Of a stretch of 64,000 bases of DNA, positions 8,766 through 16,505 are shown one piece after another. The notes under the pieces are model-generated. The model was not told where the DNA came from. It worked only from the letters and a program-made list of their open reading frames with translations, and did no database searches. The stretch lies in the NCBI RefSeq assembly GCF_000620465.1, contig NZ_JIBE01000004.1, positions 434,001 to 498,000 of the forward strand. The letters are read 5' to 3'. Origin of the DNA: Ralstonia sp. UNC404CL21Col. Lineage in GTDB: Bacteria; Pseudomonadota; Gammaproteobacteria; Burkholderiales; Burkholderiaceae. Each line of letters begins with the position of its first letter. Within the stretch, counting starts at the first letter, position 1. The translations under genes were made by a program, and so were the position numbers.

Positions 8766-9824
8766 TCAGTCGGCGAAATCGGCGCTGCCGGCGCCTTCCG
8801 CAGGATGCTGCGGCTTGCCGTCCGCAAAGGCACGGCGGATCAGTGCGCCGCATGCCGCGCTGCGCACATAGGCGCGTGGGCCGAGCGTCTCGCGTACCAG
8901 CATGCCGTAGTAGCGTTTGTCGGCGGTAATCCACGGATAGAAGCCAAATGCCCCGGCCGAGCTGAACGCGCCATCGCCGCCGGGCTGATCTTCGATCCAG
9001 TAGTTGAGCGCGTAGTGCCACGGCAGCGCGGCCGGCGTGCTGACCGCCGTCGGGCAGGTGCCGGGCTCGGTGCAGACGGCATGCTGGCCGAGCATCTTGC
9101 CGAGCTGGTATTCGCCGCGGATGAGGCGGCGCAAGAACTGCCCATAACCGGCAGGCGTGGCGATCATCCCGCCGGCTGGCTCGGGCGCGAGGTAGCGGAT
9201 GCCGAGCGGCTGGCCGCCGTCGCGCAGGCCGGGTGCATTGGCAAGCTGGCGGTCGAGGTCGTTGTTGAGCGCCTCGGCGTCGGCGCGGCCCAGGCCGAGA
9301 TCGATCAGCAGCTTCTGGTCATGGCCGCCGTTGTAACTGAAACGCCCGACGTGCCCTGGCGTAAAGGTCGCGTTGCGGCCGCGCTCAAAGCAGCTCTGCA
9401 CCGTGTCATTACGATTGCACAGCAGCGGATTCAGCCCGTCGTAACCCGAGCGCATGGTGAGTGCATCGATTTCGGCAGGTGTGGGTTTGCCCTTGGCCCG
9501 TTCGACCACGTAGGCGCCAAACACCCATTTGGATGCCGATGCCAGCCGCACTGTCTTGTTGGCACCGATGCGCTGGCCCTGCTGCCCGCGCATCAGCACG
9601 CCACCGGCGTCGCCAATTTCCCAGTAGTAATCGCCCAGATGCTGGCAGCTGGCCGCACGCGCCAAGGTCGACTCCACGGCGGCGCGGCGCGTTGCCAGGC
9701 TTGGCGGGGCAGCGAGCACGGCGGTCGTCACCACCCATGTTGTCGATGCCACCAGGGCGGCGCTCCCCAAACGCCCGAACCCTGCGAACGCCCTGATGTT
9801 CCGGGCGTGTCTTGCTTGCGTCAT
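8766..9824 (-). CDS. Exported beta-lactamase / PBP-fold serine hydrolase
   Basis: A 352-residue protein with an N-terminal export signal (hydrophobic stretch to about residue 39, ending VLAAP). It has active-site elements of the penicillin-recognising hydrolase fold: SASK (Ser96-x-x-Lys99) and Ser-Tyr-Asn at 163-165 (FSYNGG). An obvious KTG box is not seen, so it may be an esterase or peptidase rather than a true beta-lactamase. The ATG at 9824 has AGGA upstream; a GTG at 9839 is in frame. Several Cys residues suggest a disulfide-bonded periplasmic protein. Confidence 0.72.
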   Translation of the reverse strand: MTQARHARNIRAFAGFGRLGSAALVASTTWVVTTAVLAAPPSLATRRAAVESTLARAASCQHLGDYYWEIGDAGGVLMRGQQGQRIGANKTVRLASASKWVFGAYVVERAKGKPTPAEIDALTMRSGYDGLNPLLCNRNDTVQSCFERGRNATFTPGHVGRFSYNGGHDQKLLIDLGLGRADAEALNNDLDRQLANAPGLRDGGQPLGIRYLAPEPAGGMIATPAGYGQFLRRLIRGEYQLGKMLGQHAVCTEPGTCPTAVSTPAALPWHYALNYWIEDQPGGDGAFSSAGAFGFYPWITADKRYYGMLVRETLGPRAYVRSAACGALIRRAFADGKPQHPAEGAGSADFAD

Positions 9825-10053
9825 GTTGATGTCCTGCACGTTCTCTCATGCCTTGCCGGCCCGGCGGCACTGTACCGCAGCCGGCGTTGCATTCTTGCTG
9901 TTTTACGCTGGAGCGCCCGTTTCTGTGCAGACTTGCAACATGCCCCAACGAAGGCGCATGACTGTATCGGCGGTACCTTGCAGGCAGGTTGCGAGGCACG
10001 ATCGACCGGCGTTTGAAACGTAAGCGTTTGCGCGTCGATTAATCGTCTTGGCG

Positions 10054-10069
10054 AGTGATGAATATCACT
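10054..10069. promoter_or_regulatory. CRP/FNR-type palindrome
   Basis: AGTGATGAATATCACT is a perfect 16-base inverted repeat. Read as GTGA-N6-TCAC it matches the core half-sites of the CRP consensus. Read as GTGAT-N4-ATCAC it also resembles an FNR-type box. It lies 175 bases upstream of the small gene at 10244. Confidence 0.42.
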
Positions 10070-10133
10070 TCATATTTGCACCCCCAATATGTCCTAAACC
10101 TCCCGTTTATGAGCCAAATGGAGGATAAGAATC

Positions 10134-10172
10134 ATGCCAAGAGGCGCTGGCGGTCTGCATAGAGTGTCCTAG
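10134..10172 (+). CDS. Possible 12-residue leader peptide
   Basis: ATG at 10134 opens a 13-codon frame encoding MPRGAGGLHRVS then TAG. It is preceded by GGAGGATAAG with about nine bases of spacing, one of the strongest ribosome sites in the window. The peptide has no recognisable attenuator character. The strength of the ribosome site is the only support, so this could be a short leader, or a degraded gene start. Confidence 0.22.
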   Translation: MPRGAGGLHRVS

Positions 10173-10243
10173 AATGCAATCGAAGAAAAGCAGAATTAAA
10201 TAAAACTAAATACGCGGCATCGACGAGCTTTCGGGAGCGAGCC

Positions 10244-10441
10244 ATGGGAACAATGAAACGGGGAACAGCGGGCTTCACTGCTCGCCTGGGGTGGGAACGT
10301 CACACTGCCAATTGGCAGGTGATTCCTACGCGTCGGCGCCTTTTTCAAACGCGCCTCCCCACGCGCGCCTCTACCGTGTTTCTTTGGATGCTGGCCATCT
10401 CGATCGCCGTAGGTCTCGGGCTGCTGCACCGATTGTGGTAA
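10244..10441 (+). CDS. Small hypothetical protein with C-terminal membrane segment
   Basis: A 65-residue frame with GGGAG upstream. The first 43 residues are basic (many Arg), followed by a hydrophobic segment STVFLWMLAISIAVGLGLL that could be a C-terminal membrane anchor. No family is recognised. The palindromic site at 10054-10069 and the AT-rich leader upstream are consistent with a regulated small gene. Conservation in relatives would decide whether it is real. Confidence 0.42.
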   Translation: MGTMKRGTAGFTARLGWERHTANWQVIPTRRRLFQTRLPTRASTVFLWMLAISIAVGLGLLHRLW

Positions 10442-10710
10442 CCATAAAAACATAAGCAAATTTTGTACGGGGAAGGTCGCAGCGCGAGAGCGAATCGCAG
10501 TCAAACACCGAATTGACAGACCGGCATAACGGCACCGAGGGATAGTCCGACCCGCTTTACTGGGTCAACCGCATCCGGATGGATTCAGCATCTGGAGCAT
10601 CGTCATCCCTCCATTCGGAAATCACGCTCCTGCATGTGGCCACTACGCCGCGAAAGCGGCATGTGGGGCACGCCGCTCATCCGGCGCGCCTGGTCAATGG
10701 GGGGAGCATC

Positions 10711-11052
10711 ATGAACATTTCATTCACCGGCAAGACCTTCAGGTCCGTAGGCGACCTGTTCTTCCAAGCCATCGTCGACGGCAAGGTCGTGAGCTGTTTC
10801 GTCACATCCGAAGCCCTGTCGCTCTGCGATTGCGCACATCAGAAGATCACGGCCGAAGAGGTCTATCGAAATTACCGCGACTGGATCGAGCTGGCTGCGT
10901 CGGACCTGATCCGCGCTGGCTCGCTCGCGCCGGTCATCGTACGTGGCCGCGACCTGGCCGCCTCACGCGCATCGCTGCCGCACGGCGGCGTCCCCGCTTA
11001 CGACCTGGATCGCGTGCGTCAACTGCGCCTGGTCCCTCGCTCGTCGCGCTGA
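10711..11052 (+). CDS. DUF1488-like small protein
   Basis: The 113-residue product begins MNISFTGKTFRSVGDLFFQAIVDGK and continues with a VVSCFVTSEALSLCD segment. This pattern (beta hairpin, then C-x-I/V-S/T-x-EAL, then a helix with conserved Arg and Asp) resembles the DUF1488 family. The ATG at 10711 follows GGGGAGC and is clearly better than the upstream in-frame starts. The protein is cytosolic and its function is unknown. A perfect 11-bp hairpin follows at 11075-11104 between this gene and the convergent acyl-CoA synthetase. Confidence 0.6.
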   Translation: MNISFTGKTFRSVGDLFFQAIVDGKVVSCFVTSEALSLCDCAHQKITAEEVYRNYRDWIELAASDLIRAGSLAPVIVRGRDLAASRASLPHGGVPAYDLDRVRQLRLVPRSSR

Positions 11053-11074
11053 CGTCCCTCAGCGCTGGCGCAGC

Positions 11075-11104
11075 GGAACGTGCGGTCGGGGGGCCGCACG
11101 TTCC
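11075..11104. terminator. Hairpin between convergent genes
   Basis: GGAACGTGCGG (11075-11085) and CCGCACGTTCC (11094-11104) form a perfect 11-bp stem with an 8-base loop, located 22 bases after the DUF1488-like stop and 50 bases past the end of the opposing synthetase gene. There is no T-run on either strand, so it may end transcripts in a Rho-assisted way or protect 3' ends. Confidence 0.5.
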
Positions 11105-11153
11105 GTGGGTGCCAAAACGCCCAAACGCCAGAACAGAACGCGCACATCGCACA

Positions 11154-12851
11154 TCAGTCGGTCGGGAAATCCTCTTCCCAATATTCCTGCAGGTTGCGTA
11201 CGCCAGCGGTGTTCTCGCTGCGCGCGGCTTCACGCATGCGCAGTTCGACGCGCCGGATCTTGCCCGAGATGGTTTTGGGCAGATCGGCAAATTCGATGCG
11301 GCGCACGCGCTTGTATGAAGCCAATCGGCTGCGGCAAAAGCGGAGGATGTCGCGCGCCAGTTCCGGCCCGGCTTCGTGCCCCGCACGCAGCACCAGGAAG
11401 GCTTTCGGCACGGCCAGGCGCAGCGGGTCGGGGCTCGGCACAACGGCGGCTTCGGCGATGGCCGGGTGCTCGATCAGCACGCTCTCCAGCTCGAACGGGC
11501 TGACTCGGTAATCCGATGCCTTGAATACGTCATCGGCGCGGCCGACGTAGGTCAGGTAGCCGCTGGCATCGCGCGCCGCAATGTCGGAGGTGTGATACAC
11601 GCCGCCGCGCATCGCTTCGGCGGTTTTGTCGGCGTTGCCGGCGTAGCCTTCCATCAGGCCGGTCGGCCGTGAATTCAATTCGATGCAGATCTCCCCCTCT
11701 TCCGCCTCGTGGCCGTCGGGGTCGCGCAGCGTGATGCGGTAGCCCGGCAGCGGGCGCCCCATCGAGCCCGCCTTGACGGGCTGCCCCGGGCTGTTGCCGA
11801 TCTGGCAAGTGGTTTCGGTCTGGCCATAGCCGTCGCGGATGGTGATGCCCCACGCGGCGCGCACACGTTCGATCACCTCCGGGTTGAGCGGCTCGCCTGC
11901 ACCAACGAGTTCGCGCAGCGCCGGCTTCCACGTGGCCAGATCTTCCTGGATCAACATGCGCCATACCGTGGGCGGTGCGCACAGTGTCGTCACCTTGGCG
12001 CGGCAGAGCACGTCGAGCGCCGCCTTGGGTTCGAAGCGCGCGTAGTTGTAGATGAAGACGGTGGCGCCGGCATTCCACGGCGCGAAGAAGCAGCTCCACG
12101 CGTGCTTGGCCCAGCCGGGCGAGCTGATATTCCAGTGCACATCACCGGGGCGCAGACCGATCCAGTACAGCGTGGACAGATGCCCGACCGGGTAGCTCGC
12201 ATGCGTATGCATGACGAGTTTGGGTTTGGACGTGGTGCCGGACGTGAAATACAGCAGCAACGGATCGCTGGCCTGCGTGGGCGCATCCGGCGTGAATTCG
12301 GCGGACGCATCGTAAGCGTCTTCAAAGCGGTGCCAGCCGGCGGGCGCCTTGTCCGTACCGACCGCGATGCGCGTGAACGTGCCCGATACCGCGTCGAGCT
12401 TGGCGCAATCTGCCCCGCCCACCACCACGTGGCTCACCTCGCCCATGGCGATGCGTTCGCGCAGGTCTTCGGCGGTGAGCAGCGTCGTGGCCGGGATGAT
12501 GACCGCGCCGATCTTGATGCTGGCGAGCATCACATCCCAAAGCCCCGGCACGTTGCCGAGCATGAGCAGGATGCGGTCACCGCGCTGCACGCCCAGTGCC
12601 CGCAAATGGTTGGCCACGCGCGCCGAGCGCTCGGCCATCTGCGCGAACGACAGCCGCGTCTCGTTGCCCTGATCGTCGACGACCCAGAGGGCGAGCGCGT
12701 CGTTGCCGCGCGACATGGTGTCGAAATAATCGAGCGCCCAATTGAAGCGGTCCAGCTCGGGCCACGCAAAGTCGCGCACGGCGGTGTCGTAATCCTCACG
12801 GTGCGCGAGCAGAAAGTCGCGGCACCGCAGGAAGGCATCCAGCGATGTCAT
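11154..12851 (-). CDS. Medium-chain-type acyl-CoA synthetase (AMP-forming)
   Basis: A 565-residue adenylate-forming enzyme. Motif A3 is TSGTTSKPK (203-211). The GAGEPLNPEV and DGYGQTETTCQIGN segments form the adenylate site. The TYVGRADDVFKASDYRVSPFE hinge precedes the C-terminal domain, with catalytic Lys531 in KTISGKIRR. It would activate a carboxylic acid to its CoA thioester via an acyl-AMP. The sequence resembles the MACS group rather than acetyl-CoA synthetase. The start has CAGGAGACAGGC upstream. It stands alone, so the substrate is not revealed by neighbours. Confidence 0.9.
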   Translation of the reverse strand: MTSLDAFLRCRDFLLAHREDYDTAVRDFAWPELDRFNWALDYFDTMSRGNDALALWVVDDQGNETRLSFAQMAERSARVANHLRALGVQRGDRILLMLGNVPGLWDVMLASIKIGAVIIPATTLLTAEDLRERIAMGEVSHVVVGGADCAKLDAVSGTFTRIAVGTDKAPAGWHRFEDAYDASAEFTPDAPTQASDPLLLYFTSGTTSKPKLVMHTHASYPVGHLSTLYWIGLRPGDVHWNISSPGWAKHAWSCFFAPWNAGATVFIYNYARFEPKAALDVLCRAKVTTLCAPPTVWRMLIQEDLATWKPALRELVGAGEPLNPEVIERVRAAWGITIRDGYGQTETTCQIGNSPGQPVKAGSMGRPLPGYRITLRDPDGHEAEEGEICIELNSRPTGLMEGYAGNADKTAEAMRGGVYHTSDIAARDASGYLTYVGRADDVFKASDYRVSPFELESVLIEHPAIAEAAVVPSPDPLRLAVPKAFLVLRAGHEAGPELARDILRFCRSRLASYKRVRRIEFADLPKTISGKIRRVELRMREAARSENTAGVRNLQEYWEEDFPTD

Positions 12852-13012
12852 GCCTGTCTCCTGAGGTTCGGAGCGTGTGATGCACGCTCCAACAGCACGC
12901 CTCGTCCGGGCGCTACAGTCCGGGCGCTACAGAAACGCACCTGCAACCGACATCGCCACTTATAGGAGGAATTCCTTCGCCAGACCAGCCCGGATTGTCC
13001 CGAGCCATGCGC

Positions 13013-13534
13013 TCATTGCGAGCGCGGCGGAAAGCGCAACGAACGGCCACCGCCCAGGCTCAGCCACGCCCAGGCCGTTGCGGCCATCACCACGCCCAGC
13101 ACGACGATCCATTGCGCGCTGACGAGCATCAGCTCGATCGTGCCGGCCATGTCCGGCAATATCTGCGGCCACGCGGGGGCTAGCCAGCCATCGGCGTCGA
13201 ACCATGCGCCGCGTCCGGCACCCGTGGCGAGTTCCACCGCCAGCAGCGCCGCGTTGATGGCCGCGAATGCCATGCCGCTGTGTGCGAGCAATCGGCTGAA
13301 CACCGGCAGCTCATACAGCGGTCTCATATATTGGATGTGCCGCGTGAGCGACCACGCGCACACGATCAGCAGCGCCACGCTGATGGCCACCATGGGCGCC
13401 GGGCTGCGCAGGCACACGCCCAGCGCGATCCACGCCAGCGCATTGATCTCGTGGCGCCGATAGATGCGCAGCGCACGCGCCGCGTGCAGCAGGCCGATCG
13501 GCGGAACACCTGGGGGAACACCGGCAGACGCCAT
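13013..13534 (-). CDS. Hypothetical multi-pass membrane protein
   Basis: A 173-residue product with about four hydrophobic segments (roughly residues 27-51, 72-95, 120-150 by eye) separated by short Arg- and Trp-containing loops. The start at 13534 (MASAGVPPG) is chosen because ATGGAGCAC lies at good spacing upstream; an alternative ATG at 13546 has no ribosome site. I do not recognise a family. Neighbours (acyl-CoA synthetase, LysR) are not obviously related. It is probably an inner-membrane protein of unknown role. Confidence 0.62.
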   Translation of the reverse strand: MASAGVPPGVPPIGLLHAARALRIYRRHEINALAWIALGVCLRSPAPMVAISVALLIVCAWSLTRHIQYMRPLYELPVFSRLLAHSGMAFAAINAALLAVELATGAGRGAWFDADGWLAPAWPQILPDMAGTIELMLVSAQWIVVLGVVMAATAWAWLSLGGGRSLRFPPRSQ

Positions 13535-13677
13535 GATGTGCTCCATGAGCGGAGGGTTGGTGCGGCGCCGCACGTCAGTGGCTGGACGGCCCGCAACTGC
13601 TTGCAGTGTACCGACGCGTTTTCAGCGGCGCGAGTTCAAACAGCATCTCTCCGCCAAATGACGGACACGCACCCCGC

Positions 13678-14562
13678 TCAGGCCTCGCGCAAATGCTCGA
13701 TCAGCTGGCGCGCAAAGACGGGCAGATCGTCGAAATGACGCACGCAAATCCGCAGCAGGCGCGTCGCCCAGGCGTCGGTCAGGCGCACACGGCGGATGGC
13801 CATGGAGCGCTGCAGCCGGATCGCCGCATGCTCGGGAATCACCCCGACGCCCACGTTGCGTTCCACCATGCGGCAGACGGCGTCGAAGCTGCGCAACCGC
13901 ACGCGGTATTTGAGCCGATGGCCGGCGCGCGCAGCATGCCCTGCCAGATACGCCTGCAATGCGTTGTCGCCCGTCAGGCCGACAAAATCTTCCTGCAAGG
14001 TTTCAACGAAGGCCAGCTCGCGGCGCTCGGCCAGCGGGTGGTCGCGCGCGGTCACCAGCACGAGGCGGTCGTGGCGGAACGGAAAGGTCTCCAGCCCCGA
14101 CAGATCGACCGCGTCGTTGACGATGCCGATGTCGGCGCGCCCCTGCGCAATCGCTTCGACAATCTCGTGGCTCACCAGCTCTTCCAGGTCGATATCCACT
14201 TCCGGATGCGCGGCGAGAAAAGCGCTGAGCGTTTCCGGCAGGAACTCCGTCATGGCGGCCGTGTTGGAAAGCAGCCGCACGTAGCCCTTCAGGCCACGCG
14301 CGTATTCGCCCAGCTCACCGCGCATGCGGTCCATCTGTTGGAGGACCACGCGGGCGTGGTGGACGAGCGTGCGGCCGGCAGCGGTCGTTTCCACGCCGCG
14401 CCGGTTGCGCGTGAGCAGCGGCACGCCCAGTGTGTCTTCCATCCCGCGGATGCGCGCGCTGGCCGACGCCAATGTCAGGTGCGCGCGCTCGGCGCCCGCA
14501 GTGATGCTGCCGGCTTCAGCGGTGTGGAGGAAGAGTCGGAGGTCTGTGAGGTCGAAGCGCAC
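13678..14562 (-). CDS. LysR-family transcriptional regulator
   Basis: A 294-residue LTTR with helix-turn-helix near residues 15-45 (AEAGSITAGAERAHLTLASASARIRGME) and a standard effector domain. The start is a GTG at 14562 with GAG upstream, giving MRFDLTDLRLFL, the usual LTTR opening; an in-frame TTG at 14574 is a less likely alternative. The HTH has Ala-Ser-Ala-Ser-Ala-Arg in the recognition helix, as in the sub-family that often controls exporters. It is divergent from the TauE/SafE gene, its probable target. Confidence 0.88.
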   Translation of the reverse strand: MRFDLTDLRLFLHTAEAGSITAGAERAHLTLASASARIRGMEDTLGVPLLTRNRRGVETTAAGRTLVHHARVVLQQMDRMRGELGEYARGLKGYVRLLSNTAAMTEFLPETLSAFLAAHPEVDIDLEELVSHEIVEAIAQGRADIGIVNDAVDLSGLETFPFRHDRLVLVTARDHPLAERRELAFVETLQEDFVGLTGDNALQAYLAGHAARAGHRLKYRVRLRSFDAVCRMVERNVGVGVIPEHAAIRLQRSMAIRRVRLTDAWATRLLRICVRHFDDLPVFARQLIEHLREA

Positions 14563-14693
14563 GATGCGTCTCAAAGTTGGCGTCAGCCTCAGTCCTGCGC
14601 TGAGGCTCGGTCAATGTATCGCAGATTGTCGCGGGGTCGCCAGTGCCCGAAACTGAGGCACCTAAAAACAAAACATCTCAGACATCGCCCCCA

Positions 14694-15452
14694 ATGGAAT
14701 CCACCACGCCGTTGCTTTTTGGCGCGGGCCTGCTCGCCGGCATGATGAATGCGCTGGCGGGCGGCGGCTCGTTTGTCACCCTGCCCGCGCTCATGTTCGC
14801 GGGTGTGCCGTCGGTCTTTGCCAATGCGTCGAGTACGGTCGCGCTGCTGCCGGGCGCGGCCACGTCGGCCTGGGCGTATCGCGCGGACTATCGCGGCTTC
14901 GGGCACGTCTCGATGCGCGCCATGGTCGCGATCAGCCTGGTGGGTGGACTGCTCGGCGCGCTGCTGCTGATGAACACGTCGTCTCGCGCGTTCGATTTCA
15001 TCGTGCCGTGGCTGCTGTTGATCGGCTCGCTGGCATTCACCTTCGGCAAGCAGGCCGGGGCGTGGCTGCGCCGGCGCGTGCAGATCGGGCGCACCACGCT
15101 GCTGATCGCGCAAGGCGCGCTGGCCATCTATGGCGGCTACTTTGGCGGCGCGGTCGGGATCATGATGATGGCCGTCTGGACCCTGTTCGGCCACGACGAC
15201 ATCAAAGCACTGAACGCCTCACGCACGCTGCTGGTGGGCGCGACCAACCTGGTGGCGGTGGCCTGTTTTGCGCTGGCAGACATGGTGTGGTGGCCGCAGA
15301 CGGTGGTCATGCTGGTGGCCGCGGCGCTGGGCGGTTATCTCGGCGCGCATGTCGGCAAGCGTCTGCCGGTGCCGGTGGTACGGGCGTTGATTTCCACTTT
15401 CGGTTTTTCGATGACGGCGCTGCTGTTTTGGCGCGCCTGGTCGCACGCTTGA
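14694..15452 (+). CDS. TauE/SafE-family membrane permease
   Basis: A 252-residue protein with about eight hydrophobic segments and the family features: GAGLLAGMMNALAGGGSFVTLPAL at the N-terminus (first inverted repeat) and GGYFGGAVGIMMMAVW near residue 150 (second repeat). The family exports sulfite, sulfoacetate or other organosulfur and organic anions. The frame is open from a GTG at 14643; the ATG at 14694 places the first helix at the normal position. The divergent LysR and the small protein at 15470 are its likely regulator and operon partner. Confidence 0.87.
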   Translation: MESTTPLLFGAGLLAGMMNALAGGGSFVTLPALMFAGVPSVFANASSTVALLPGAATSAWAYRADYRGFGHVSMRAMVAISLVGGLLGALLLMNTSSRAFDFIVPWLLLIGSLAFTFGKQAGAWLRRRVQIGRTTLLIAQGALAIYGGYFGGAVGIMMMAVWTLFGHDDIKALNASRTLLVGATNLVAVACFALADMVWWPQTVVMLVAAALGGYLGAHVGKRLPVPVVRALISTFGFSMTALLFWRAWSHA

Positions 15453-15469
15453 GCATGAGGAGAACCGCC

Positions 15470-15748
15470 ATGTCGCACGTGCAGCCTCATCCGACACGCC
15501 GCACGCCCGCGCCGCGGGCCCATCGCGATCCACTACCCTACCGCGCCGCGCGCAGTGCCTGGCACGCCCACGTTGCCGAGACCCCATCTGCCGAACCGGA
15601 AATAGCGGGGGCGCAAACGGTGTTCTACATCGCGCGCGGTCTTGCCGTCTTGCTGGCCGCCGTGGCCGTGGGCCTGGGAGCCACGTCCAATGACGCGGAA
15701 CACCCATCCACGGCATACCCCTCTTCTTCGCACGCGACAGCGCGCTGA
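15470..15748 (+). CDS. Small basic protein with one membrane segment
   Basis: A 92-residue product. The first 50 residues are rich in Arg, Pro, His and Ala. They are followed by one hydrophobic helix (VFYIARGLAVLLAAVAVGL) and a short Ser/Thr-rich tail. The ATG at 15470 follows GAGGAGAACC. It begins 17 bases after the TauE/SafE stop, so the two are probably cotranscribed. I recognise no family; an accessory to the permease is a guess from position only. Confidence 0.6.
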   Translation: MSHVQPHPTRRTPAPRAHRDPLPYRAARSAWHAHVAETPSAEPEIAGAQTVFYIARGLAVLLAAVAVGLGATSNDAEHPSTAYPSSSHATAR

Positions 15749-15815
15749 GGGCGCGCTATCATCCGCCCCCGCCACCGCACAGTCCCGGACAGTACAGATT
15801 CAGTATCGACCGGGC

Positions 15816-15852
15816 AAAGAAAAAGCCCGCGGGCCGGGGGGCGAGCGGGCTT
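15816..15852 (-). terminator. Rho-independent terminator, minus strand
   Basis: AAGCCCGC (15823-15830) and GCGGGCTT (15845-15852) form an 8-bp stem with a GC-rich 14-base loop. Reading leftward the stem is followed by TTTTTCTTT. It can end the candidate small RNA and also read-through from the thioredoxin-like gene that stops at 15999. Confidence 0.85.
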
Positions 15853-15929
15853 AACATCTTCAGCCTTTGACGACGAAAGATGGTCGGGTGTGCTTTGTGA
15901 ACGAGCAATGCGCCGGAATTCACAAAGCG
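15816..15929 (-). ncRNA. Candidate intergenic small RNA with own promoter and terminator
   Basis: On the minus strand a TATAAT (15940-15935) is followed after six bases by a perfect 10-bp stem-loop (GCTTTGTGAA at 15901-15892, partner TTCACAAAGC at 15928-15919 as read on the plus strand, 17-base loop). Next come about 38 unstructured bases, and then a GC-rich terminator ending TTTTTCTTT at 15824-15816. The span is about 114 nt and has no coding frame. It lies between convergent genes. The -35 region is weak. No known RNA family is recognised. Confidence 0.5.
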
Positions 15930-15934
15930 AGGCC

Positions 15935-15940
15935 ATTATA
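15935..15940 (-). promoter_or_regulatory. -10 element of the candidate small RNA
   Basis: A perfect TATAAT on the minus strand preceded by a T-run. No good -35 hexamer is seen at 16-18 bases, so an activator may be needed. Alternatively the preceding G/C-rich hairpin (about 15951-15978) and TTTTT may simply be the terminator of the upstream gene. Confidence 0.42.
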
Positions 15941-15998
15941 AAAAGTGCACGCCCCCCGCCATACCCCAACAACGAGGGGGGTCCGTGTCGTTTTCTGA

Positions 15999-16505
15999 TT
16001 AATCCCTGAGCGCTGTTTCCAATAGTTGGGGCGTCAGCAAGCCGCTCGATGCGTGGCGCTTACCGTCCGGGCGCAGGATGATCGTACGCGGCATCTCGCC
16101 CTGCCAGCCGGGGTCGAGCGCGGCGCGCAGGCGTTCCGGCATGTCTTCGGCATTGGCGTATTGCGGCACGCGGGCAATGTCGATCTTCCTGTCGCGGGCC
16201 AGCGGCGCCAGGGCGCGGTTCAGCATCTCGGCCTGCTCGGGGCCGTCCATCGAGACCATCACCACATCGACGTTCTTCTTGGCCGTGCGCCGCCAATGCG
16301 CGATACGGGCGATGTTCTCCCGGCAGTAGCTGCATTCCAGTGACCAGATTTCGACGATGAGCGGGCGCGCCTGTGGCGTCTGCAGCAGTGCCGGCACATC
16401 GCGCGCATGCAGCGGCTGGAATTGCAGCGTGCCGGCGGCCTGCGCTGCAAAAGCGGCGGCGGCCAGCGCTACGCCCATCGCAAACGATTTCCATCGTCCC
16501 TTCAT
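15999..16505 (-). CDS. Periplasmic thioredoxin-like protein (CSYC)
   Basis: A 168-residue exported protein. The signal peptide ends near residue 23 (AAFAAQAAG). The domain has a Trp and Cys motif EIWSLECSYC (Cys58-Ser-Tyr-Cys61), a redoxin-type active site, and a later PRTIILRPDGK segment with the cis-Pro region. It should reduce or form disulfides in the periplasm. The ATG at 16505 overlaps the stop of the beta-propeller gene by four bases (ATGA), so the two are translationally coupled. In this operon a likely role is keeping the Cys of the metal-binding propeller or TonB system reduced. Confidence 0.8.
   Translation of the reverse strand: MKGRWKSFAMGVALAAAAFAAQAAGTLQFQPLHARDVPALLQTPQARPLIVEIWSLECSYCRENIARIAHWRRTAKKNVDVVMVSMDGPEQAEMLNRALAPLARDRKIDIARVPQYANAEDMPERLRAALDPGWQGEMPRTIILRPDGKRHASSGLLTPQLLETALRD

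Larger units (their letters stand above)
9825..10243. other. Regulatory intergenic region
   Basis: About 420 bases without a normal gene. It contains a perfect palindrome CGATTAATCG (10036-10045), a CRP/FNR-like palindrome at 10054-10069, and a possible 12-codon micro-frame at 10134-10172 behind a strong GGAGGATAAG ribosome site. The last 60 bases are AT-rich. Confidence 0.4.

Noticed and set aside
8766-9824. True antibiotic-hydrolysing beta-lactamase
   Set aside because: SxxK and SxN are present but no KTG box is evident, so only the fold is claimed.
11075-11104. Classic intrinsic terminator
   Set aside because: The stem is perfect, but neither strand has a T-run after it, so it is recorded only as a hairpin between convergent genes.
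13606-14745. Plus-strand frame through the LysR gene
   Set aside because: It runs opposite an intact LysR with a good HTH; translation is Arg/Ala/His-rich with no domain.
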